A DNA stretch of 64,000 nucleotides from an uncultured Rothia sp. Lineage in GTDB: Bacteria > Actinomycetota > Actinomycetes > Actinomycetales > Micrococcaceae. Both the position numbers and the translations under genes were made by a program. Location of the stretch: positions 10,337-74,336 of the forward strand of contig NZ_CAKAPD010000012.1 in NCBI RefSeq assembly GCF_916715725.1. The letters are read 5' to 3'. The stretch's first letter is position 1, and each line of letters starts with the position of its first letter. Below the pieces are notes generated by a model. That model was not told the DNA's origin and searched no databases. It saw nothing but the letters and a program-made list of their open reading frames with translations. This document shows, in pieces, positions 57,085-64,000 of this stretch.

Positions 57085-57756
57085 CTATTCTACCGGCTCA
57101 GCGGGCGAATTGAAGTCAATCTCGACGTGAGCAGAAGCAATATTTTCCCACGGAAGCAAGCTCGGCTCGTGGTACGACTCCTTCTGACCCTTCTTCGTGT
57201 TCTTCTTACGAGCCAGCACCGGACCCTCATCCTGCACCTCGTGCAGACGCGCCAGGTACTCGGTGCCGTCGGGTGCGGTGACCGCAATCAGGCGGGTGCG
57301 GGCACGCTCCCAGTGGCGGCGCTCGGTCAGGGCGCGGGTAGCGCCGGGCGAGGACACCTCCAGCTCGTAGGGGAAGAACTCGTCGTTTTCATCCGCACGG
57401 TCCAGGGCGCTCGAAATCGCACCGGAAATCTCCGCGAGGGAATCCAGCGACAGCGAATCGGTACGCTCAGCGGTGTAGTCCACAGTAATCTTCACGGTGC
57501 GGTTCGCCGCCGGGCCCGAAATCTTCAGGCCCTCCAGCACCAGCGAGAACTCGGAGATAACCGGGGCAATAGCCTCGGCAACCTCTTCCTCACGGATTGC
57601 GCGGGTACCCACGCGCACCGGTGCCTCCACCACGGGCTCGCTCTCAACGCGAGTGTGGGGAGTGTTCACACCATTCGCCACGCGGGATGCGGCACGGCGA
57701 GCGCGCGCATTCGGGGCGCTCTTCTTAGAGCCAGAACGCTTCGGCTTGTATGCCAT
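57085..57756 (-). CDS. rimP: Ribosome maturation factor RimP
   Basis: The product is 223 residues. RimP helps 30S assembly. The two family domains are seen in VEAPVRVGTRAIREEEVAEAI... and in TVDYTAERTDSLSLDSLAEIS, with SSPGATRALTERRHWERA being characteristic. The N-terminus carries ~55 extra residues that are basic and Ala-rich (KKSAPNARARRAASRVANG), and the C-terminal half of the second domain contains a Lys-rich insert (ARKKNTKKGQKESYHE). RBS GAAAGAAGAG precedes ATG 57756. It begins the rimP-nusA-ylxR-infB unit. Confidence 0.92.
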   Translation of the reverse strand: MAYKPKRSGSKKSAPNARARRAASRVANGVNTPHTRVESEPVVEAPVRVGTRAIREEEVAEAIAPVISEFSLVLEGLKISGPAANRTVKITVDYTAERTDSLSLDSLAEISGAISSALDRADENDEFFPYELEVSSPGATRALTERRHWERARTRLIAVTAPDGTEYLARLHEVQDEGPVLARKKNTKKGQKESYHEPSLLPWENIASAHVEIDFNSPAEPVE

Positions 57757-57786
57757 AGTTCTCTTCTTTCATTCTTCCGCCGCTAC

Positions 57787-57816
57787 CCTGCCCCACCTCC
57801 TGGGAGGCGGGGCAGG
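57787..57816. terminator. Hairpin between proS and rimP
   Basis: Stem CCTGCCCC/GGGGCAGG with inner CCTCC/GGAGG. It follows the proS stop on the minus strand by ~40 nt. Confidence 0.55.
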
Positions 57817-57855
57817 TGGCGACGGTTATACGTCTCTGCGGGCTAGTGGCGTGCC

Positions 57856-59688
57856 TTAGGCGCCGCGCACCTCAGCGATGACCTCAGCCACCGCGTTCTC
57901 GATGGACACCTCGCGAGCCTCACCGCTGCGGCGGTCCTTCAGTTCCAGCACGCCGTCCTTGAAGCCGCGACCAATCACCAGGATGGTGGGCACACCCAGC
58001 AGCTCGGCGTCGCCGAACTTCACGCCGGGGCTGGTCTTCGGGCGGTCGTCCAGCATGACCTGCAGGCCGGCGGATTCCAGGGATGCGCTGAGCTCTTCAG
58101 CGTACTCGTGGGATGCTGCATCCTTGCCGGTGATAACGATGTGCACGTCTGCCGGTGCCAGGTTACGCGGCCAGATCAGGCCCTTCTCGTCGTGGTTGCC
58201 CTCGGCGATAGCAGCCAGTGCGCGGGTCACGCCCACGCCGTAGGAGCCCATGGTCACGGTCTGCAGCTTGCCGTTCTGGTCCAGAACCTTCAGGCCCAGT
58301 GCCTCAGCGTACTTGCGGCCCAGGGCGAAGATGTGGCCCATCTCGATGCCGCGGGCTGCGACCAGTTCGCCGGAGCCGTCCGGTGCCGGGTCGCCTTCGC
58401 GCACCTCGCACGCCTCAATGACGCCGTCGGCGGTGAAGTCGCGGCCGAAGACCAGGTTCGCCACGTGCTTGCCCTCTTCGTTTGCGCCGGCCACCCAGCG
58501 GGTACCGCGCACCACGCGGGGGTCAACGAAGAAGGGAATGCCGGTTGCGGAAGCCACCGCATCCTCGTCCTCGGTGTGCGCACCGAACAGGGGCGCGTCC
58601 AGGCTCAGGCCGGGGCCAATGTAGCCCTTGACCAGCTGCGGGTATGCCTTCAGGTCCTCTTCGCTGGCTGCCTCAACCTCAACCTCGCCGCCGATGCCCA
58701 GCAGGGCGCCGATGTTGACCTCAACGCGGCCCAGGTCCACGGCACGGTCGCCGGGAACGCCCACGGCGAAGACTTTACGCTCGCCGGAGGGGGTGATGAC
58801 GGTGCCCAGGAAGCACTTGAGGGTCTGCGAAGCTTCCAGGGTGCCGCCGGTAACCTCGGAGTGCAGTTCGTTCATGCGCTCCACCAGGGTCTCAATGGTG
58901 GCGGAGTCGGGGGTGTCCAGAACGATTGCCGCCGGGGTGTCCTCGGTAATCTCGATTTCCTCGGGAACCACGGTGGTCACGGCCTCAACGTTTGCCGCGT
59001 AGCCGCCCGCGGAACGCACGAAAGTGTCCTCACCGATGGGGGTCGGGTGCAGGAACTCTTCACTGCGGGAACCACCCATTGCGCCGGACTGTGCGGTCAC
59101 AATGACAATCTCCAGGCCCAGGCGCTCGAAAATACGCTGGTAGGCGGCACGGTGCGCCAAGTACGCCTCGTTCAGGCCCTCATCGTCAATGTTGAAGGAG
59201 TAGGAGTCCTTCATGACGAACTCGCGGCCGCGCAGCAGGCCCGCGCGGGGGCGCGCCTCATCGCGGTACTTGGTCTGAATCTGGTACAGGTAAACCGGCA
59301 GGTCCTTGTAGGAGGAGTACAGGTCCTTGACCAGCAGGGTGAACATTTCCTCGTGGGTGGGTGCCAGCAGCATGTCTGCGCCCTTGCGGTCCTTGAGGCG
59401 GAACAGGTTGTCACCATACTCGTCCCAGCGGTTGGTTGCCTCGTAGGGTTCGCGGGGCAGCAGTGCGGGGAAGTGAACTTCCTGCGCGCCAATGGCGTCC
59501 ATCTCTTCGCGGATGATGTTCTCGACCTTGCGCAGTACCTTCAGGCCCAGGGGCAGCCAGGTGTACACGCCGGGGGCTGCGCGGCGGATGTAACCGGCGC
59601 GAACCAGCAGCTTGTGGCTGGCGACCTCAGCGTCTACGGGGTCCTCGCGCAGAGTGCGCACGAAGAGGTTGGAAAGGCGAAGTACCAC
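57856..59688 (-). CDS. proS: Proline--tRNA ligase (bacterial type)
   Basis: The product is 610 residues. Class II motifs are motif 1 (LPLGLKVLRKVENIIREEM), motif 2 (QIQTKYRDEARPRAGLLRGRE) and motif 3 (MGSYGVGVTRALAAI). The editing INS domain lies between motifs 2 and 3, so mischarged Ala-tRNA-Pro can be cleared. The C-terminal anticodon-binding domain (PADVHIVITGKDAASHEYAEEL) is present. The start is a GTG at 59688 with AAGGAG upstream. Next to the rimP-nusA unit it is in its usual actinobacterial place. Confidence 0.97.
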   Translation of the reverse strand: MVLRLSNLFVRTLREDPVDAEVASHKLLVRAGYIRRAAPGVYTWLPLGLKVLRKVENIIREEMDAIGAQEVHFPALLPREPYEATNRWDEYGDNLFRLKDRKGADMLLAPTHEEMFTLLVKDLYSSYKDLPVYLYQIQTKYRDEARPRAGLLRGREFVMKDSYSFNIDDEGLNEAYLAHRAAYQRIFERLGLEIVIVTAQSGAMGGSRSEEFLHPTPIGEDTFVRSAGGYAANVEAVTTVVPEEIEITEDTPAAIVLDTPDSATIETLVERMNELHSEVTGGTLEASQTLKCFLGTVITPSGERKVFAVGVPGDRAVDLGRVEVNIGALLGIGGEVEVEAASEEDLKAYPQLVKGYIGPGLSLDAPLFGAHTEDEDAVASATGIPFFVDPRVVRGTRWVAGANEEGKHVANLVFGRDFTADGVIEACEVREGDPAPDGSGELVAARGIEMGHIFALGRKYAEALGLKVLDQNGKLQTVTMGSYGVGVTRALAAIAEGNHDEKGLIWPRNLAPADVHIVITGKDAASHEYAEELSASLESAGLQVMLDDRPKTSPGVKFGDAELLGVPTILVIGRGFKDGVLELKDRRSGEAREVSIENAVAEVIAEVRGA

Positions 59689-59799
59689 GATTCTCCTTGA
59701 AAGGTCGATAGGTTTAGGTAGGGTGCCCGAGGCTCACCGGGTGAGCCGTAAATAGGCACAGTCGTCTTTAATTTTATAGCGTTTTAGGGTTCGGCGTGT

Positions 59800-61008
59800 T
59801 TAGCGCTCAAAAATGATGGTCGAGAACTGCCCAATCTGCTCCCAACCGGTCCCCCGGTACATGGCAAGAGCACGGGCGTTATAGTCGTTCACGTACAGGC
59901 TCAAGTGCGGGTAGCGGCACTGCAGAACCTGCGCGGCGGCGGCAAAGAACGGCTTAGCCAGACCGCAGCCGCGGTAGTCCGGATGCAGCCACACGCCCTG
60001 CACCTGCGCGGCGTCCAGGTTCACAATGCCCGCATCCGCTTTGAAGATGACGCGACCGTTCACATCGGTGACAATGGCGCTGCGCTGACCGGCGATGAGC
60101 GTGCGCAGGCGCGCCGCATAGCCGTCACCGTAACGGGCAATCGGGTCGAAGCCGACCTCCTCGGTAAACATGGCGGCTGCGGCGGGCAGCAGCTCCCCCA
60201 GGTCCGCGGAGGTGGCAAGACGCGCATATCCGGCAGGCTCACCGATAAGTTGAAAAGCGCCGGTGGGGGCATCGGCAGGTTTGAGGGGCGCGGGCAGGTG
60301 CGCCGGTAGCTCAGGAAGCTCCACGGCGTAGAAGCGGGCGAGGTCCTTCTCCGGCGGCAGGTACAGCAGCGGCTGATTGGGGCGCTCCGACAGAACCCGC
60401 GCACGGTGATCGCAACCGTCACCCAGGCTTGGCTGCAGCATCTGCAACAGCGGGCTCTTACCGCCGCGAGTCTGCTCGCACAGCTCCTGCATGCGCGTCC
60501 ACAGGGGCATCACGAAGGCGCTCTCACCGAACATGGAATCCAGGCGAGAACCCACCTGCAGTAGCAGCTGAGCCAGCGCATCACGATGCGCGAGCGCCGT
60601 AGCATCCAGAGCGGGAGTATCCAGGGTGGTGGCGTCATAGGTTTCTACATGTTCGGCAACATCATGCTCAACCGCGGCACCGCACAGGCGCACCGGCACC
60701 ACATTCGAACCCAACAGCAGCACACAGCACAGCTGCCCATCCCGCTCACAACCCACAAAACCCTGATAGTAGTGCAGCGGAATACGCGGGGACCTCACCG
60801 GAAGAGGGCACGCCAAATAATGCTCAATGGAGTACAGATTCGGGACCGGGTCACTGAACAGGACCTCCTCCAGCTCATCGCACCACCGAGCATCCAGAGC
60901 AAAAACGTGTTCCTTCACGCGATCAGGCATAGGGGAAGAATCCATCGACGAAACAGCAGCACGCCGGGCACGATCAGCCTTACGGCGGCGAGAAAAAAGA
61001 GTGAACAT
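59800..61008 (-). CDS. GNAT-family acetyltransferase with N-terminal DUF4081-like domain
   Basis: The product is about 402 residues. The C-terminal GNAT fold carries the acetyl-CoA-binding loop VQGVWLHPDYRGCGLAKPF, followed by LSLYVNDYNARALAMYRGTGW. The N-terminal ~220 residues resemble the DUF4081 module found in this position in many actinobacteria next to ispG. Function and substrate are unknown. The frame extends upstream to 61182, but that part is Trp/Cys-rich; ATG 61008 (MFTLFSRRRKADRARR) fits relatives. It lies between proS and ispG. Confidence 0.8.
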   Translation of the reverse strand: MFTLFSRRRKADRARRAAVSSMDSSPMPDRVKEHVFALDARWCDELEEVLFSDPVPNLYSIEHYLACPLPVRSPRIPLHYYQGFVGCERDGQLCCVLLLGSNVVPVRLCGAAVEHDVAEHVETYDATTLDTPALDATALAHRDALAQLLLQVGSRLDSMFGESAFVMPLWTRMQELCEQTRGGKSPLLQMLQPSLGDGCDHRARVLSERPNQPLLYLPPEKDLARFYAVELPELPAHLPAPLKPADAPTGAFQLIGEPAGYARLATSADLGELLPAAAAMFTEEVGFDPIARYGDGYAARLRTLIAGQRSAIVTDVNGRVIFKADAGIVNLDAAQVQGVWLHPDYRGCGLAKPFFAAAAQVLQCRYPHLSLYVNDYNARALAMYRGTGWEQIGQFSTIIFER

Positions 61009-61146
61009 GACCTGTTGAGTGATAGAGAAAGAGCGACAAAAATAAGTGAAAATACGGGGACACGCACCCCCGAAAAGGCATCCGGATCTTGCGGCCACAA
61101 CCAGCAGCGGTAGACACCGAGCCTGCCACCACCATAACCGGAAAAA

Positions 61147-61179
61147 CGCGGAGGCGCCCCCCACCAGGGCGCCTCCGCG
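61147..61179 (-). terminator. Intrinsic terminator of ispG
   Basis: A perfect 13-bp stem CGCGGAGGCGCCC/GGGCGCCTCCGCG with a 7-nt loop is followed on the minus strand by TTTTTC. It lies 12 nt past the ispG stop. Confidence 0.85.
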
Positions 61180-61191
61180 CACAAAAGCTAA

Positions 61192-62352
61192 CTAGCTCAC
61201 CGAAACAGCCGGGGAACCCTCGGGAACGTACTCGCCCGAAGCCTCCATCTCAGCAGCAATACGGGTCGCCTCTTCAATCAGAGTCTCAACGATCTGATCC
61301 TCAGGCACAGTCTTAATGACCTCGCCCTTCACGAAAATCTGGCCCTTACCGTTACCGGAAGCCACACCCAGGTCAGCCTCACGAGCCTCACCCGGACCGT
61401 TCACCACGCAACCCATCACGGCAACACGCAGCGGAACCTTCATGTGCTCCAGGCCCTTAGTCACGTTCTCGGCAAGCTCCCACACGTTCACCTGCGCACG
61501 GCCACAGGACGGGCACGAAACGATGTCCAGCTTGCGGGGGCGAAGGTTCAGCGACTCCAGGATCTTGGTGCCCACCTTCACCTCCTCAACCGGAGGAGCA
61601 GACAGCGACACGCGAATAGTATCGCCAATACCCTGAGACAGCAGAGTACCGAACGCAACAGAGCTCTTAATAGTGCCCTGGAACGCCGGACCAGCCTCAG
61701 TCACACCCAAGTGCAGGGGCCAGTCACCGCGCTCAGCCAGCTGACGGTACGCCTCCACCATCACCACAGGGTCGTTATGCTTCACAGAAATCTTGAAATC
61801 ACGGAAACCGTGCTCCTCAAAGAGCGAAGCCTCCCACACGGCAGACTCAACCAGAGCCTCCGGAGTAGCCTTACCGTACTTCTCCAACAGACGCTTATCC
61901 AGCGAACCAGCATTCACACCAATACGCAGAGAAACGCCGTGGTCCGAAGCCATCTGAGCGATTTCCTTCACCTGGTCGTCGAACTTACGGATATTACCCG
62001 GGTTCACGCGCACAGCACCGCAACCGGCCTGAATAGCCGCATACACGTACTTCGGCTGGAAGTGAATATCAGCAATCACCGGAATGCGGGACTGCTTCGC
62101 AATAATGGGCAGAGCCTCCGCATCCTTATCAGTCGGGCACGCCACACGCACAATATCGCAACCGGCAGCGGTCAACTCAGCAATCTGCTGCAGAGTCGCA
62201 CCAATGTCGTGGGTCTTAGTGGTCGTCATCGACTGCACCGAAATCGGAGATTCAGAACCAACACCGACAGAACCCACCTTAAACTGGCGAGTCTTACGAC
62301 GCGGGGACAGAACCGCGGGAGCGGGCTTCGGCATACCAAGGCTGACCGACAA
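61192..62352 (-). CDS. ispG: 4-hydroxy-3-methylbut-2-en-1-yl diphosphate synthase
   Basis: The product is about 386 residues. It is an iron-sulfur enzyme of the MEP isoprenoid pathway. Cluster ligands are in VSCPSCGRAQVNV and VMGCVVNGPGEA. The barrel domain shows SVQSMTTTKTHD and DIHFQPKYVYAAIQAG. The frame runs upstream to 62394, but a TTG at 62352 (MSVSLGMPKPAPAV) has GGAGG 6 nt before it and gives the normal family length. The upstream neighbour is the site-2 protease gene. In most actinobacteria dxr lies just upstream of these, but here no dxr is visible before the window ends. Confidence 0.95.
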   Translation of the reverse strand: MSVSLGMPKPAPAVLSPRRKTRQFKVGSVGVGSESPISVQSMTTTKTHDIGATLQQIAELTAAGCDIVRVACPTDKDAEALPIIAKQSRIPVIADIHFQPKYVYAAIQAGCGAVRVNPGNIRKFDDQVKEIAQMASDHGVSLRIGVNAGSLDKRLLEKYGKATPEALVESAVWEASLFEEHGFRDFKISVKHNDPVVMVEAYRQLAERGDWPLHLGVTEAGPAFQGTIKSSVAFGTLLSQGIGDTIRVSLSAPPVEEVKVGTKILESLNLRPRKLDIVSCPSCGRAQVNVWELAENVTKGLEHMKVPLRVAVMGCVVNGPGEAREADLGVASGNGKGQIFVKGEVIKTVPEDQIVETLIEEATRIAAEMEASGEYVPEGSPAVSVS

Positions 62353-62473
62353 GGTTTTCCTCCATACATGGGTTATGAAGGACGTACGACGCATCCTTCG
62401 TTCAACTTTTTATTGTGCCACTGACGCGAAAGAAACCACTAATACGGGTACCCTTACCGCGCGCAACAACACA

Positions 62474-63829
62474 CTAAAACAGGGTGATGGGCTTAACAAT
62501 ATCCGCCACAATCAGAATGACCGACATCACAATGAACGCGCCCGCCACCACATACGTCAACGGCAACAACTTCACCGGATCAAACGGACCCGGATCCTTA
62601 CGCCCAGTCAAACGTGCAAAGAAACGACGCACACCCTCCCAGAGCGCACCCAACACATGGCCACCATCCAGAGGCAGAAGCGGAATCAAATTAAACGCAA
62701 AAAGCATCAAATTCATATTCGCCACCAGCGAGACCAACATCGCAGCCTTCGCCTTCACATCAATACGGTCAGTAGCCGTCACCTCACCGGCAATACGACT
62801 CACACCAACCACAGACACCGGCGACTCAACACTACGCTCACCACCAGTCACCAAAGTCACCGTCAACTCCCACACACGCTGCGGCAACGAAAGCATCGAC
62901 GAACCCACACGCGAGAGCGTATCGCCCACCATCGCAGGCACCTCAGTAATAGAACCAGGTACCAACTCACTCGACGGCGAAACACCCACAAAACCGCCAC
63001 GAGTCGTCGCAATCGAACCATCCGCAGCACGCGCATACTGGCCCTTACCATCAGAAACCGGGCGGATCATCTCAACCGGAGTCACCGACAAATCCAGACG
63101 CTGACCATTACGCTCCACCGTCAAAGTGCTCGGGTGAGAACCCGCCGCACGAATCGCCGAAGACACAGCCTCCCACGAACCCGTCGACGCACCATTCACA
63201 GCAACCACACGGTCACCCACCTGCACACCCGCAGCCTTCGCAGGCGACGGAGTGGACTTATCCGTACACTCGCCATAGCTAATCGAATCATGAGTGACAT
63301 TCACGCTCGGCACGCACTCAGACACCGCCGACACCTTATTCGTCACCTGCGCCGTACCAAAACCACAAATCAGCACAGCAGTACACACCACACCAATCAG
63401 CAGGTTCATGGTCGGGCCACCCAGCATAATCACCATGCGCTTGAGCACCGGCAACTTATAGAACAGGCGGTCCTCATCGCCGGGCTTCAGACGCTCAGCA
63501 TCCGCAGCACGCGCCTCCTCAGCCAAGGACGCAAACGGGCTGGTACTGCCCGAATGGCCCTCCTCATGGTGCTCCTTCACCTCAGCAGGGCTCGGCGGGT
63601 ACATACCAATCATCGAAATGTAGCCGCCCAACGGGATCGCCTTGAAACCGTACTCAGTCTCGCCGCGGCGGAAAGAGAACACGGTCTTACCGAAGCCAAT
63701 CATGTACTGCGGGACGCGCACATTGAACAGCTTCGCGGGCACCAGATGCCCCACCTCGTGCAGGGCAATCGAGACGGCAATAGCGATTGCCATGAGGATA
63801 ATGCCCACAGCGTACAGCAGGATTTCCAC
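62474..63829 (-). CDS. Site-2 membrane metalloprotease (M50, RseP/Rip1 type)
   Basis: The product is 451 residues. The HExxH zinc motif is IALHEVGHLVPAKL (H24, E25, H28) in the first membrane helix, and the third ligand lies in IPLLPLDGGHVLGAL near the C-terminus. A PDZ domain lies between (about 180-300, AAGVQVGDRVVAVNGAS). Four membrane segments are visible. Such proteases cleave anti-sigma factors or division proteins inside the membrane; Rip1 is the mycobacterial example. The start is a GTG at 63829 with GAGAAAAAG upstream. It usually lies next to ispG and dxr, as in part here. Confidence 0.92.
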   Translation of the reverse strand: MEILLYAVGIILMAIAIAVSIALHEVGHLVPAKLFNVRVPQYMIGFGKTVFSFRRGETEYGFKAIPLGGYISMIGMYPPSPAEVKEHHEEGHSGSTSPFASLAEEARAADAERLKPGDEDRLFYKLPVLKRMVIMLGGPTMNLLIGVVCTAVLICGFGTAQVTNKVSAVSECVPSVNVTHDSISYGECTDKSTPSPAKAAGVQVGDRVVAVNGASTGSWEAVSSAIRAAGSHPSTLTVERNGQRLDLSVTPVEMIRPVSDGKGQYARAADGSIATTRGGFVGVSPSSELVPGSITEVPAMVGDTLSRVGSSMLSLPQRVWELTVTLVTGGERSVESPVSVVGVSRIAGEVTATDRIDVKAKAAMLVSLVANMNLMLFAFNLIPLLPLDGGHVLGALWEGVRRFFARLTGRKDPGPFDPVKLLPLTYVVAGAFIVMSVILIVADIVKPITLF

Positions 63830-64000
63830 GCTTTTTCTCGTTTCGGTTCGGGGATACGAAGCTTCTAGGATACTCGCTTAGCCTGTGAAGGCGCCCTCCC
63901 TCGCTTTCTGGAGGGGCTGGATGAGGACGGTAAGAGGGGCGGTGTTCGTCCTCGTTCCTACAGGGAACCCGCCCTCGCTTCGCTTCGGGCACCCTGATGT
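63830..64000. other. Region upstream of the site-2 protease gene to the window end
   Basis: No gene is recognisable. A minus-strand frame is open from the window end to a stop at 63878, about 40 codons (from TSGCPKRSEGG to KAREGAFTG), which does not match Dxr. GCGAGGG recurs imperfectly and CCCTCC/GGAGGG can pair, so it looks like an intergenic element. Confidence 0.4.

Noticed and set aside
63687..63992. 101-codon minus-strand frame at the window end
   Set aside because: It overlaps the N-terminus of the site-2 protease in another frame and has no family similarity.
1..64000. tRNA genes, insertion sequences or prophage
   Set aside because: I looked for T-loop/GGTTCRANNCC patterns, transposases, integrases and flanking repeats and found none convincing; a tRNA scan would settle the tRNA question.

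Overview
The window looks like the chromosome of a Rothia-type actinobacterium (Micrococcaceae, probably close to Rothia mucilaginosa). This is inferred from a base composition of roughly 58-60% G+C (estimated by eye), the GTG/TTG start codons, the DUF1844, DUF3046, ClgR and PriA families, and a Micrococcales-type gene order. It is almost all core housekeeping sequence. I see no tRNA, rRNA, CRISPR array, insertion sequence or prophage. About 90% is coding, and most genes are on the minus strand.

Reading down the coordinates: pheT (cut by the window edge) and pheS; a small membrane protein; a Nudix hydrolase, a DUF421 protein, a CDF metal transporter and a SpoU-type rRNA methyltransferase; the infC-rpmI-rplT translation operon (infC with a probable AUU start and a leader terminator); a DUF1844 gene; priA with a degenerate hisH upstream; a LysM cell-division-suppressor-like gene divergent from lexA; dinG, hflX, an RsmC-like methyltransferase, dapF, miaA and miaB; a kinase-fold protein; an unusually long recX, then recA, DUF3046, clgR, pncC and pgsA; ftsK, rnj, dapA, a TPR membrane protein and dapB; an OafA-type acyltransferase; an M16 peptidase, pnp and rpsO; an amino-acid permease; mtnN and luxS; ribF; a membrane protein; then truB, rbfA, infB, ylxR, nusA, rimP, proS, a GNAT protein, ispG and a site-2 protease.

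The genes fall into a few functional groups. One is translation: pheST, infC, rplT, rpmI, infB, nusA, rimP, rbfA, truB, rpsO, proS, hflX, miaA and miaB. A second is DNA damage and SOS: lexA, the LysM protein, recA, recX and dinG, with candidate LexA boxes before lexA and recA. A third is diaminopimelate for peptidoglycan: dapA, dapB and dapF. A fourth is RNA turnover: rnj and pnp. The luxS-mtnN pair recycles S-adenosylhomocysteine and makes the AI-2 precursor.

The observations most worth checking are: (1) a HisH-like protein that has lost all three glutaminase triad residues but is still joined to priA; (2) two mutually exclusive perfect hairpins just before a probable TTG start of infB, one of which covers the ribosome-binding site; (3) a 648-residue RecX with a long repeat-containing N-terminal extension; (4) AT-rich control regions with clustered TTCGAA sites and LexA-like boxes upstream of both lexA and recA; (5) a set of genes with a -10 box 6-7 nt before the start codon, which predicts leaderless mRNAs; (6) the AUU start and leader terminator of infC. 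I did not find a clearly new multi-gene system.
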